From the NCBI RefSeq assembly GCF_019925205.1, contig NC_083567.1:26970001-27034000 (forward strand): a stretch of 64,000 bases of DNA, written 5' to 3'. Position 1 is the first letter of the stretch. Every line of letters starts with the position of its first letter. A model generated the notes under the pieces. The model was not told the origin of the DNA and did no database searches. It saw only the letters and a list, made by a program, of their open reading frames with translations. A program made the translations under genes and the position numbers. The DNA comes from Metopolophium dirhodum. Its lineage: Eukaryota; Arthropoda; Insecta; Hemiptera; Aphididae. This document shows, piece after piece, positions 12,440 to 26,199 of this stretch.

Positions 12440-13110
12440 GTAATCATGTGCATCCTACCTTTACGAGTAGCCCGGTGCGTAATTCTTGTGAAACGTGCGG
12501 CGCGTTTCGTCTGGCGTTTAGGACTCGTTTCGCCGATATTTCTTTAAATTGCACAACATTATATTATTATCTATACCTACACACTTGCAGGCGGCCACGG
12601 AAAACTTGTCTAAGATCTTCGTGAAGGTCGTCGAAACGGTCACGGATAAAATTAACTTAATGGCCATTCGAATGTACCATTCGAGTTGTCCGCGAGTATA
12701 CCGTATACAATAACGTGGACGGTGTTCATCGCAAGCCGACTTGGCCGTGCTCACCAGTTACTGCAGCTGCAAGTTTATAGAACCTCGGTATAATGTGGAA
12801 TTCACTGTTGGACAGAAAGTTCGTGGGTAAAATCCAACGAGGTTCTAAACTCCCACAATCCAACCACGGTATGCACGGTCGATGTTACCGCCGACAATAT
12901 TATTATTATTGCAGTTTACGGTATACTCAAGGCATGCTAGAATCCGCAATATTTTCCGTTGGTATTTTTGTCTTATCAAGTGGTTGACGCCTTTGATCCC
13001 GCCATCGTCTGATACCAACCGTTTTGACGATTATTCTTTGGTTTTCGTATCCACGAACGAGTATGTGTACTGGATGCGATTTATTTAGTAGTTGTAAACA
13101 CGCATCATCT
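12440..13110. other. CpG-richer intronic island with possible small exons
   Basis: Base composition departs from the AT-rich surroundings. On the plus strand a strong acceptor (CACACTTGCAG ending at 12590) opens a 40-codon frame to 12713 that starts AATENLSKIFVKVVETVTDK. On the minus strand the same DNA carries a 78-codon ORF from a GTG at 12754. Neither product is recognised. It could be an unannotated nested exon, a regulatory island, or chance. Confidence 0.25.
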
Positions 13111-13241
13111 CGAAAAATATTAACATTATTTAAAATATTTTCTTATTACCTATACAGTCATTTTATGTCATAACAAAACAATATATTATATTTTTTAAAC
13201 AACTCTTTTTTTAAAAATTCGTATTTGACTATAAGGTTGTG

Positions 13242-13337
13242 ATGAAAATTGCATCGGTGAAACTAGTCTTCGTCTTCACCGGACTGACGTGTTGGTCATT
13301 TACCCAGGATTACGTGCCGGGTAGCACAGCAATGTAG
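13242..13337 (+). CDS. Possible 31-codon ORF with signal-peptide-like start
   Basis: The ORF runs from ATG to TAG and encodes MKIASVKLVFVFTGLTCWSF followed by TQDYVPGSTAM. It has a basic N-terminus, a hydrophobic core of about 10 residues and a polar end, the layout of a secretion signal. The codons are more GC-rich than the flanking DNA. The start context (GTTGTGATGA) is not strong. It may be a chance ORF or a first exon using the weak donor at 13321 (CCGG|GTAGCA). It lies on the strand opposite to CARP, inside the CARP intron, and I do not recognise a family. Confidence 0.2.
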   Translation: MKIASVKLVFVFTGLTCWSFTQDYVPGSTAM

Positions 13338-13867
13338 TATTTTATAAACCATAAAATAAAGTCACCTATATAACTCATAATCATTTATTCACATGTACTT
13401 TGTATAAGAGGCGTACTTCGACCGTTGTTTAGAATTTATTTCATACTATTAATGTACAGCCTGCAGGTTCGGAAAATTTTAAAAAAAACTTTATAATATT
13501 ATAATAGTGACGTATGACGATTTTAATAAAACACTAGTAAAACATGAATATCGTCAATTATTATCATGGAACACCAGCATACAACACTAGCTATTTTAAC
13601 CTAACAAGTAACAGCATTTTGGATTAGGCAGTTATTTAAAAATTAGAATTTATTGTAATTCGATATTATATAATATACAATGGGTGGATGTTGTAAATCC
13701 AAGGAATACTTTGGTAAAATAATCACGTTAAGATATTACTGTACTATAAGTCTATAGGATATTATCTGATTTATGGCGTAGCCGATCCTAAAGTTGACGG
13801 TATTTTGATGAACATCAAAGGATGTTTGGGTATGGTTGTTTCGCAAGTGTGCGAATAATCCCACTGC

Positions 13868-14128
13868 GTCAAGTACTATATATTACAATATATTTTATGT
13901 TCTATGTAAAACCATTATAATTAAGGACTATTATCCTTCGAATATATTGTTTAATAATTAAAAACAACATTTTCTGAATTTTAAATTATTATACTTCAAA
14001 TTTTTTTATAAAATTGTCTGTTTGAAAATTGACAGTACAAAAAGCGGTTCTCATTAGAAAATAAGATGTGTTGTAGGTATCTTTATATGTCACTCCTTAT
14101 GTGGCATAAAAATCTAAGTATTTGAAAA
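13868..14128. repeat. Dispersed repeat, copy 2 (first copy at about 7985-8255)
   Basis: It shares the ordered blocks described for copy 1, including CTATGTAAAACCATTAT, GACTATTATCCTT, CACTCCTT and TCTAAGTATTTGAAAAT. It sits directly upstream of the LINE relic, but no continuous element joining them could be shown. Confidence 0.55.
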
Positions 14129-14173
14129 TTAGTTTTAATATACAGGTACTAAGCATGGTCATTATTAGAACAG

Positions 14174-14568
14174 CTAAATTTAGATGTATTGATTAATAGA
14201 AGAATCCAGGTTAACTGTTCCTATCTAAACTGGTTATAGTAGGAATTTGGGTGCTCTGGAACTATTAGCTAGGGTCAATTTTGAGGTCCCTAGTACAAAC
14301 TTACGAAAATTCTCTCCATTTTATGTTCTTGTGTGTGCCACTAACTATTTATACAACAAGCCTGTCCTGAGATGGATAAAATTATAATGATGAAATTAGC
14401 CGATGAGGCTCAAAGAACCACTCGCAAATATCTATATTTTTAGTTTAATTTAATTTATTTTAATTGGTTTGTTAACTGTATTATTTTAATGTTATTTTAT
14501 ATATTATCTCTAAATAATGTATACAATGAGCTTGTCCCGTGACTTTATAATAAATAAATAAATGAATA
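14174..14568 (+). mobile_element. Non-LTR retrotransposon (LINE) 3' relic, C-terminal coding end plus 3' UTR
   Basis: From 14174 the plus strand reads LNLDVLINRRIQVNCSYLNW, then two stops and a frame change. From 14250 it reads GALELLARVNFEVPSTNL, RKFSPFYVLVCATNYLYNKP and VLRWIKL to a TAA at 14387. This layout (RR...LNxL, LELL.R.NF.VPS, FY...CATNYLYN.P) is the C-terminal tail found after the reverse transcriptase of Jockey/R1-group LINEs. The tail ends in TTATAATAAATAAATAAATG, typical of such 3' ends. Stops and a frameshift show it is dead. The reverse transcriptase domain itself is missing. The clade is inferred from general resemblance. Confidence 0.65.
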
Positions 14569-17500
14569 TTTTCGTAACGAATAACTTTTATAATATAATT
14601 ATTGCTATGTGGTTGTGAATGATGATATCGGCATCGTCTGTATGAAAAAAATTTAAAAAACAAACAATAACTGTGAGCGAACCCAATACCTATGACCAGC
14701 AGATTAAGTGGCGTGCGTATAATAAGAACGTGCGGCGGGGATGGCGAGCGGTTGTAATTTAAAACCGAAATTACTCTAATGGGACCGAATCGCTGTGAAA
14801 ATTATTACGTCCGATATCCGAACGACGGTTCATATTTCAGTCAATTAGTAGACTACATATCATAATGCAGTGTATATATTAATATATTGATATAATAAAT
14901 TACTATCAAATGTGATAGAGCACGCACGGTAACAATATAATAACATTGCACGACTTACCAGTTACCACTACCTAGAGCGAGTAATATACCTATATAATAT
15001 ACCTCGACGGGATGCACGATACGAGAATATATTATAATTATTTATTTATATTATATAGATAGACCATTATTATTAACGGTTGGACACAGACCTGGTACTA
15101 TAATATTATTCTATAATTACGCATATAAACCACAATAGTAGGTAGGTACGTGTGGCGTTGATGGATGTGCTGCTCGCGACTCAAAATCCCCGCTATCGAA
15201 TGTTGGTCCGAACACGTAGGATATAAGACGTTCCTCGTTTATTGTACAATGTACAGTAACAATAACAATACTATTAGCCAGTTGTAGTGTTTCCGTAACT
15301 ATATTATTAGGTCATAACCATAAGACACGTCTCTAATAGGCCATATTATTATTATGCCCATATAATATTCTCAATATTTTTTTGAAAAATTAAGTGAATT
15401 CGCGTATCTATTAATTATTCACGAAAAAAATATGTCTTAATCTAGTAGATGTCCCGTTGAATTTTTTACTAAAATAAATTATGATAAAGTTTAATTTTTT
15501 TCTGAATGAGTTGACTTTGGTATATTATGTCTAATTAGATATTATAATAAAACAAATTAGCTAGCTCTATCAATTAGTATACTTTAACAACTCTTTAACC
15601 TTATTTTAGTTAATTTCATATATATATTTGAAGAAAATACCACACTCATAATTTTATTTGTGATTATTGATACCTCTCCCCCGCCAATTAACAATCATTA
15701 AATAATAAAATATCAATGGTCAGACATTCGACGACTTGGTAAACATTCAAATTCAATGTATGTACTTCACTAATTATAAAATCCATAGCACGCTACTCGA
15801 TATTGTTCCTCTACAAGGAAAATGTATGAATCATAAATATGCTTTTGTTAATAAGTAACCAGGACAACATAAATCTTACCAAAAATCGGTCAGAAACAAA
15901 AAATATTGTTTCCAGCCCAAAAACGTATTCATGTTAAAAAAAAACTATCCGTAGAACGCCACAAATTTCCACATTTTATTTTGTTCACTAAATGGAAACA
16001 TAGTTATAGATACCGCTATATAATAATATGTATGGACTAGGCTTGGATTAAAAATGAATTAATATTACAGGCTGGTAATTTAGGGAGGAAGTAGGAGCGA
16101 TTTCCTCCCCTCCCAAGACCATATTGTAGTAACTAATAATTAATAATAAATAAATAAAAAATTTAATTAAGCTTATGAATTTACATTTTTCGCCCCCCCT
16201 CATAAAAACAATAAATAAGCCCCTATTATTATGTATATTATATTGTACTATTGCGTACTTATCTATATTAATCTATATTAATGTAGAGATAAGATTCATA
16301 ACAACATATTATCGTTATAACACAAGCGTTACTGAATATATAGGTACTTGGTGCAAAACGTGTAATGTGAACTGTTTTTTTCACACTTATCAACGAGTAT
16401 AACTAAGCACCGATCAACCAACAAAATATTTCACCGAAAAAAATAATAATAATAAAAACAGCTATTTAATAGTTTATCAGTGGACAGTGAACAGAATATA
16501 TTATTATACAGGTCACGAATGTTTTCAATAATGATTGAAGATTAATAGTTGGTGGGTTTTAGCATGCTAATTATATTGTTTCGGTATCGGATTCGTGGTA
16601 TTTTTGTTCACCCCCCACAAATGAAAATCGAATTTTCGATAAACACCTGTCGGTCTGATCAGGAAATACGGGGTCGGGGATTTATGTGGTTAATGATCTG
16701 TGAATAACGTTTTCGAACATAATAATAGTTGGTACATGCAATAATAATTCATCGGTTTGCTTTCGACGGTGACCCGTGTTAAAAAGAGAATAATACATTT
16801 TTTTCACTTTAACCGCAGAAACAATGAATATTTACGTAGGTTATTGAATCCCTTTTTTATTCCTTTGAACGAAATAAAAATGGGGAGAAACGGAAAGGAC
16901 TGAAAAACGATTTGTGTATAAATATACATAATATACGCATATGGATAAAAATGTAATCAATATATTACAATGCCAAAAAATGATATTATACGGATTTTAA
17001 AGAGCAAATTAACAAAGCAATAACCGTAAAGTGAATTGTATCGTTATCGAGATGGTTTTTAAATAGGAGGCAGTAAGAAAAAGTATAATAAAATCTATTG
17101 AATTTACATTTGAATACTTTATTAAAAAGCATTTGTGTGAAATCATCTATTAAAATACGAAAATAACATTTGTTTTTAACTAGTTGGTATTTTAATAAAG
17201 AATTTGAATGACATTTTTCCACCATTGTATCTAAATGTTACATTTTATTTATTTCCTATACATTTTAATGTAACTTAAAACTTAGGTTTCTACCTAAGAC
17301 CTAGGTACTTATATAGTGTAATATTTAGTTATACACGTGCGCGATTATGAAATAAATATAATATGTAGAAATATTAAATATACACGAGACCATACATTTA
17401 AAATGTATAACTCTGTGGATAAAATATTACAACTTCATACAAGGCAACCTTTAATAGAGCGTAATCCCCGCGAAAGGAATTTTAAAGATGTCATTTTATT

Positions 17501-20500
17501 TTCAGACAACCAATTCGTTGACTTTAGGCCATGTCGTATAATATGTGTTTAGTAAATAAGTTTTTTTCACATTTTTACATTGCCTTGGGATTTTTTTTTT
17601 GTATTAAATGTATATAATAATGTAATATATATATATATAAGCAATATGGTCAGTTATTAACTTTTAACTAATCAACAGGTAAAAAGCTAGAAATATACGG
17701 GCGCGATGTAAAGTTCAAAAAGTACAACCAAAGACGTTTTGTGCTCCACCCGATAGAAATTAGTTTCCGTCGTTTAATAGGTACAGTAAGAAGAGGCCAA
17801 GAATTAAGACTTTATTCGACTGGAAATCGCTCGTGGGCTTTTTGAGTTGTTCAATTTGTACATCGTTTTAATTCAACAAAATCTGCGGTAGAAGTTCGGG
17901 TACCAAACTTTGAAACTCGACATGCATGTCTAACTTAAAGACGTGCCTGCTATGTATGAAGCCACTGATAATATTATATTTCATAATTATTATAAGCCAT
18001 GATACATGACGTATAAATTGGCTAATTTAGGATCGTGAATTTTACTTCATTCGTTCCATTTGTTGTATACGCTTTTTTATAATGACACCAGATATCACGT
18101 TACTAATTCGATAGATCATTCCATCAGCGTTGTATTTTTATTCCGTGATATAAATTGTTCACTTCCAACCGTCTTATTTTATTGTGCCATTATTTTTATT
18201 TTTTCGTGATCATTCGGATTGTCATTTTACACTACAATTGTTTCAAATTGTTTCAACGTATCCCACCAAATGGATTTCATAATTTCTTTTCATTTTTTTT
18301 TTCTGTTATACGGTTTACAGATGATAGATTTTTCGTCATTCCGATAGAATTCACTTGTTGTTAACACTAACAATTGTACACTTCCTTATATATTTTAAAA
18401 CTATTTTAAACATTTTTTTCTTGGTGAATCATTTTTGCTTGACCTTAACGAGAATTTCTTAGGTAATTATTTGTACAAAGAAAATAAGAAGTAGTCTTCG
18501 TAAACTAAAAGTGATACTTTATAATAGAATTAAATTGTCATTATCAAGCTTTACCTAGGTAACTAGCAATGTTAAAAAATTTGGGATTTTTTTTATATAC
18601 TATCCATGTAATTTTATATTGTTCTTTGAATAACATAATTAGTTATGTAGCTATATTTAAACTACCTTATTTGAATTATTTTATATATTTATTAGATGAA
18701 AAAGAATGTACAAATTAATACTGTTAAAAGTCTTAAAACTGCCTTCATAAAATACATACCCTGAAATAGTTTTTTTGTCTTAAAATGATATGGATTATGC
18801 AGACGATTTAATGGATAAAATTAACTATACTTTTTTCTCTACAGACTGTTAATATTTCTGTTTAGAGTTCTTATTTATTTTTCAAGTTAAATTACATATT
18901 ATTATCGTTTTTATTTATTGGGCATATTATTTATGGTTTGACTAATTGTTTTTGAATGAATAATTAAAAAAAACAAATATCAAAAATTAGTTTGATAATA
19001 GTATTTATACATTTGACACAATTTATGATTATATACCTAGTATTTTATATAAGTACTTGGAATTTAATTTTAAATTATTTTAATATTTTTTGAAAAAGGA
19101 AAATTTATAAAAATTAACAGATGTACGTGGAAGTTACCTAATTTAATTTAAAAATTTTTCTTCTTTATAAATTCGGTTAAAATAATTACTACGTCCTACA
19201 GACTAGCTTACTGATACGTCATGATGTATTGATGTGTGTACCTACCTTGTAAAGGGTCATCCAGATCTTATAACGCTAAACATTTAAGATTTCTATACTT
19301 TATTATTATGGTTCTATAAAATAGTAAATACATACATAACGTGTGGATTATAATTTCATTAATCTATTTGATAGTGACTCTTAGAAAAAAATATAATGCA
19401 TATAGAATTGATACATAAGAAAATTAATTTTCAAATTATTCATAATTCCCTTTGATTTTAGACAAATAATATTATTTAAATAAGTAATAATTAACAACGC
19501 TTTTTTTAGCAAAATAATAGTTTTATGAATTATTAAATTAAATTATAATCTAAACGAATTGAAAAGTAAAGTTAATTTTAACAAATAGTTTTACCGACAA
19601 AAATAACACCAATTGTAAAATCAATATTAGGTATTGGTATCAAAATTTATCGAAGATATATATTATATAAGATAAGTATACATATTATTATACCTAATAT
19701 ATTATAGGTATCAAATATCGTAATGAATTTAATATAATAACGTGTGACACTAAACAAGTGAGAATAATATAATATGCTGACGTACTACGTAAGACGTATA
19801 GAAATGAAGGATAATAATATATGATTATATTTGTTTACAAAGAGGTACGATACAAATGCAAAATAATAAAATAATATACCTTTCAATAATGCAAGTTGAA
19901 CAATGTATATACAATATACTGTAAAAATGATGATTATTTTATCGTTAAAAATGTTTATTATTTCTTTATAAGACATTTATATATGCATAAATTTAAATCA
20001 TTACACACAATTACTATACAGCACAATCTATTTCAACGCCAAATGTAATAGTACTTATGGATACTTATTTAAGATATTTTATTACCGTTTGTAAATTGTA
20101 ATAATGGTATAAATAATGTATACTATTATCTTATATTATCAAAAACGAATATGATCATACAAAATAATTGATGCCGATATTGCTTAAACATATTTTTCTT
20201 TGAAGAACGATAATAATGATAATATTTTTATTTGAATAAAAATTTTAGTCAGTTGAATAAAGTTCTTTGATTATTTCGTTATTTTTAAATCTTAAGCTCT
20301 TCAAACTGGCGTTATTAAAAAGGTTTTCCGATACGACAGGTATGACAGGGTCTGGGGCAAGGGGTCGGAAAAAATACTAACTAAATAAATAACAATGTAC
20401 ACATAAAAAAAATGAAAAGTGAAACACATTAAACATTAATGTGTTAATGCAAACGCGAATCAAATAGAACATTCGTCATTCGAGGATTTCAAATGTTATA

Positions 20501-23500
20501 TAATTTTTGCCAGTTCAAAAAAATATGCCCTATTGTGCATCACGCGTACCGTTCCAACGACGGTGGTGACCAAAAGATAGACGGTCGCGGTTTGCGGGTG
20601 GTAGAATCTGAATTTTATTGACCGTTATCTTAGAACCATTTAAAGGATCCACACATATACGAATGGGTATGGTGAAAAAACATCTCCTAGCAGTCTCATC
20701 GAACTTTTACGACTCATACATTGTTATTATCGTCAAAAAAATAAATATAAGTCATAACTTTTGGCAGGGCATTGGGAGCGTTTATGACCGACGATAAAAA
20801 CCGTTACTAACTGGACCATGTCTGGAGCTGGGTAAGAAATATGTGGATTTTTGCTGTATTGACAAATCCGAAATCGTAAATTTGTTCGGTAACGCCTAGA
20901 AAAATTATCGATAGTTCCGCGTATCACACAAATAAAACGCGTTTTCAGTTTTCAGTGGTTTAATTTTATCTTTTTATTTCAATGTTAAACTAAAATTAAA
21001 CAAATTTAAATCTTAACAGTAACAGGGGGTTATTACTAATCAACATAATATTTAATAATTATTTCATTTTACATTATTTAGTTTGGTCAAAATTGAGTCT
21101 ATAAAAGGTTAAAAGCTCTTTACCCTTTTGACTCTGAAACTATCACTCTGTAAATACATCTAATAACATGTCATTAAAAACAATATAATTTCTAAATATA
21201 AGACTGCTAGAGGCCAAAGAAATTATAGTTATAACTTTATAAGTATGAACGATCTTAAATGTGTACCTTCATACATAAAAGGGATTTAAAACATAATAAC
21301 CCATTTCTATAAAACATTTTATAGCTAGGTATATAAAATAGCTTACGGCTTAATTTAAAATTGTTATTAAAACGTTATTATGTACTTAATTTGTCCCAAT
21401 AACAAAAATAAGTTTCAATCCATAAGAAAGTATCCTATAATAAGTTCAATAATCTTTAATAGTAAACCGATTTTATTAATATCAAAGATGATCCCAATCA
21501 TTAATTTAACACAGTTTCAATTTAAACTTGTATTACCCCACCAGGCCAATAGTATAAGCTTTAATGGCAATATTTTTTTTGTTATTTTTCAGTTTTTTCG
21601 ATGATTTTTATGCATCCCCAGACGGCGTCACCAGTGTAAAGTAAAATCGCAATTGTAAACATAACGGCGATGTGTGACCGGAATACATTTGCTGTGTTTT
21701 GATCCTTTTTGGAAAAACAAATACAATAACAACTTGGATGTTTGTTTATAATTTGCAGATCTATAAGTTGGCTTGTTGACTTTGGCTTGTATTCTATTTT
21801 TCTCAGTCATGATTGAAAGTATAAGCGGATTACCAATCTGTGGTACTTGAACGTGTACAAATTATATGTTACTAAAAATTCATACATTTTCTATTATATA
21901 GATGTAGTTATAGATATGTTTTGCCAAGTTTTTGAAATATTTTATTCAAAATTGACTATTTTAACGTATTTATGCTCTTCAATAATAATTCTTCATGAAT
22001 CAAACATGGTATCGTTCCTGAACACGACGTAATCTCTATAGTATATTATATTTTATCAATTTTTTCTTTTAAGTTTTCATTATAACTATGGTCTTCTCTA
22101 AACGCGTACATACAATTTCTAAGAACGAATTTAACGCAAATAACGATTAAGTTATACGGTGATTTTATTGAACTGTAAATTGGATATAAACTCTATTTAT
22201 AACATTCTATATTTGGAATAGGAATTTACAGTCTAATCATAGTTCAATCTTATACCAAACAACTTGCTGCGGGCAGATAATAATCCACCTTCAAAATGGG
22301 TCATAATAAATTCTCATAAAATAACTAACCCGAGACCTACTAAGAATTCTGAAATGAAAAACTAAAATAAAATAAGAAAACAATGTTATTCAGCGAATTT
22401 AAACGAAACAATAGCAGTTCACTATCGTCTCGACGTTTTCAATAGTGAGCCACAAAAGCCACAATCGTGATTAGAAACCTTAAACGCCCCGAAACACAAC
22501 GCGTCAGATAGGTATAAGAGATGCTTAAGATTGAAAAGTAACAAGTACACAATTGTCAAGAAATTTACTGAAAGTACTTGTTTACAGTCCGATTCTAGTA
22601 AATCAGTTTCAGCACAGTCGGGTGCTAAAACGACTACTGCAGTTTATTTATTTGTTTGTTTTTTTTTTCATTCCGCGGAAAGTTTTATTGCTGGAAATAA
22701 AAATAATGAAACTTCAAGTCACGTAGCATTTTTTTTCTAATTATGTTCCCTCTGAAAATTTGCCAAACATATAAAATAATAAAATTGTAGTAATTTTATG
22801 CCTCAAACATAAATTCCCCATACACAAACTCGACATAAAACTACAGTCGCCTACAATAAACCTTAATAACTCGGAGAAGCGGGAAAAATCTAAAACTAAG
22901 TTTCTTTTGATAATATTATCTGATTGCAACCCGATCCCATCGCCAACGAGGTAATAAATCCTTAATGTTTTCACCGACCACCGAATGAAAATAACTTAAG
23001 ATTTCTTTTGCACACAAACGAAAAGCTAAAACTTCGTCGTTAAAATGACCAAGAAGGGTTTGATACTTTAACGATATTTTTATGACCATTCTTATTATAT
23101 AAAGTGAAAAAATGAACGTTTATACTATCGACAATTAATAATTTTATAAACAATAAAACTGAAAACAAAATTGATACGTATCTGCTGAACTGCATGGTAT
23201 CATGTTATGCCGTAACAATAACGGTGTGCGCTGTTATTTAATTGCACGAGAAAAAGTTTAGACCAAAACAATATAAATGTTCTATCCCATACTACATTTC
23301 CTTACTATAATATTTGCTATTTGATGTGTATTTTGAATAAGTATAACTCATTATTAAATTATTGAGTAATTATTTTCTTATCATAAGCTTTCGTTATAAT
23401 TTCAAAGTTTATTAATAAGGGAAATTCACGAGCGCCATAAGCAAACTGCTTTGAAGTATTCAAGAACGTAATTGGATACGTCATTTAAGGCTGAAAACTT

Positions 23501-24273
23501 TAAATGCGTTTAATAAATCCGCGAACCCAAGTCAAATACATAATACTTATAGCACAGTTGTTAATGACACTCCGAAATATTATTTATAAACGTTCTTCTC
23601 GACATGAATATGTAAATCATTTTATTTTTATAGTTCATATTTTATACTTGTTCATTATTTACAATCTTAGATAGGTACTTTTTGCGCCTATCTATATACT
23701 TGAATAATTTTGTTTTCTTCTTAACTATATTGTATACAATGTATGTCACAGTTGAGTAGATAATTGGTAAATATTATTTATACTATAAATGATTTCATTT
23801 CTCTAATTTTTGTATTTACCAACAAATAGATATTCAAAATTTTGAAATAAAATAAAATATAAAAATTTTAGTTATTATTCATATTTTATAAAATGTTATA
23901 AATTGTTTTTTATTTAATAATTTACTTAAACACCCCCACAAAAATTAGTTCTAATTTCTACTTTACAACGTTTACCCCTCCCCCTCCATAATCTAAATCT
24001 AATTGCGCTACTGCAGAGTTGCACCGATCAAATTAACATAACATAATACATTTTAAATATAAACTTATTTTTAAAAAATTTTCTAGATTGTGCAACTTAT
24101 TAATATGAAAGGGAACTTTCAAGTTTCAATGCATACTAATAAAATATAGTTTTTCTGCTGGTAGTTACTGTATTGTTATATTATTTAAAATACATTAGAG
24201 ATAAAATTGAATACTTTGTACATATTATAAATCAACATCAAAATATCACTGTTATAATATATCATACATTTCC

Positions 24274-24293
24274 TTCTTTTTTTTTTTTTTTTG
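24274..24293. repeat. Poly-T tract
   Basis: A T homopolymer of about 17-18 bases ending in TTTGTAG. No SINE or LINE body could be recognised next to it. Confidence 0.7.
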
Positions 24294-25517
24294 TAGCAGT
24301 GAAAAACTATACCTCTTCGTGGATGTTCACATTATCTTCACCGCAGTAAACAATTTACGGTACTTTTTAAATACACCATTTTGTAAATGATATGATTACA
24401 GGAAATAATGTATATGATCAAACTATAACAAACTGTCAACCATAAAATACTGAATAAAGTTTTGATAAGATGAAAGGTTTTACTAAAACATTTTTTGGAC
24501 CCGTGGTTAAAATGTAAAACATCGGACGAAATAATGAAAGTTGGGTTTCACTTGTATAGATGTACTTGCACACCCCCAGAATAATAAAGTTAATTTACAC
24601 AGATAGTACTGGACGTATATGCTGCAGTGTTATAATAGAAAGACAATTAATATAATACACTAATACATCTAATAAAATATATCCGATTTTATATTATACT
24701 TCAACTGTTAATAATATTATGTTAACGTATTTCAGGTAACGTGAAAATCATATTTTGTAAAAATGCTTGTAATCGTATCTTGCTTTGTAGATGTGTAGTA
24801 GGTATAAAAAAATACTTTCTTTTATCAATTGTGTTAAAAATGATTATACTTATTATACTTGGAAGAAACCATTTTATAAAAATTATTTGTGATTTTGTAA
24901 ATGTATGTAAAATATATGTTTAACTGTCACAATGGAATTATTGTAACTATATTAAAAAAAAATACTCAATACCTAATATCCTAATAGGATTTGAATCAAA
25001 TATCTAATCAGCTAAATTTTTAAATAAACATTTTTGTTTATTTAATTAATTTATTCAAGTTATAGCAAGTAACAATACTTTAATTTGATCATTGTTTCGC
25101 ATAATACTGTACAAAATGAGTGTACTTTTAAACAACCATATTTTAAAATTAAAACTACTTATAAAGTATTACGTTGCCTTTAAGTCTTCGGGTCGCGCGT
25201 ATAATTTGTTTAAGTTTGAATCGCGATTATTAAGTGTAGTAGTCGAATTCGGTTAAAACCTTAATTAAATCTCTGTGCGTACAAAATTCGTATGCTAATT
25301 TTATGAGCCATCATACGGTGCACATTATACAGTAAAATATCAAATCAATAACAATAACGTTTTGGTGTAATGTGTTTAATATATTTTGTTTACACCACCG
25401 CATATTATTATTTTATCGATCGAGCGTATTTTGTCAACTACAGCTATCGTCGTAATATAACAGTAACAATAATAATAATAGTAATGACATAATTATAATA
25501 ATATATAATAACGATAC

Positions 25518-25565
25518 CTGATATTCCGTCGTATGTCCACCACTCGTCCCAACTGGCCTGTACGC
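25518..25565 (-). CDS. CA10: Carbonic anhydrase-related protein, coding exon 2 (residues 23-39)
   Basis: A 48-nt microexon, entered and left in phase 1, with acceptor TGTTACAG and donor TCAG|GTATCG. It encodes VQASWDEWWTYDGIS, with split Gly codons at both ends. The SWDEWWTYDGISG block is the hallmark N-terminus of insect CARPs (vertebrate CA10 has EGWWAYKE at this place) and leads directly into GPKYWG of the next exon. It lies immediately after the signal peptide, so it forms the start of the mature secreted protein. The exon is flanked by introns of more than 21 kb on each side and is too short to appear as an ORF. Frame consistency across both junctions makes the call firm. Confidence 0.95.
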
Positions 25566-26160
25566 CTGTAACAATATAATAATACACAAAATCAATAAAT
25601 TACCGCTGTACGCGCACGGTGCATATAATAATTATTATAATATTATGTATATTATTTACATTGGTTTAACAACATTTATTAGACGCCTTACTCGTAAATT
25701 TGTGTTCATAATAATAATAATACACGTATATTATACACGGTTAAATAGGAATAAGCGTCATACACGACGAGGCGCCCCCCTCGATGTCAATCCATAATAT
25801 TGTCGTTTGTTGTATTAGTCTCCATCGGGTAATGTACATGCGTATATGTGCGAGTATAGACGTATCTGACCGATCAATCGACTTGCCTCGTTGTCATGTT
25901 CACGTAATATATTTACCTAATTTTCTAATAATATTGAAACTGTGAATATGTTTAAAAATGTATTGTTTTTGACCTATACAGGCTACAACAGACTGTGAGA
26001 AACTCTCTTTCACTGTGCCCGAAACGCGCCATCTCCATAATAATAACAACAATACTTATAGTAGAAGGTTTACCTACAGACGGCGTTGTTATTTCTTTCT
26101 CTTATATAGGTTTCTGTTCTTTTCGCTATTTTGACAGATAATAATCGTTTGCGTAGATGA

Positions 26161-26184
26161 TAATAATAATAATAATAATAATAG
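26161..26184. repeat. (AAT)n microsatellite
   Basis: An uninterrupted AAT run at the edge of a CpG-rich island. Confidence 0.85.
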
Positions 26185-26199
26185 TATATTACCGACATT

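Larger units (their letters stand above)
3778..25517 (-). other. Large CARP intron (21.7 kb) between coding exons 2 and 3
   Basis: The intron is bounded by donor CAG|GTATCG at the 25517 end and acceptor TTTCAG at the 3778 end. It is mostly AT-rich, with CpG-richer islands at about 6.64-7.5, 11.2-11.75, 12.45-13.1 and 20.5-20.9 kb. It contains the transposon pieces listed separately: a repeat pair near 8.0 and 13.9 kb, a dispersed element at 8.4-9.1 kb, a MITE at 10.9 kb and a LINE relic at 14.2 kb. From about 14.6 to 25.5 kb I see only AT-rich sequence with low-complexity runs and short C-rich fragments near 16.07, 16.19 and 23.93 kb. No recognised exon of another gene is present; possible small ones are given as findings. 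Confidence 0.85.
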
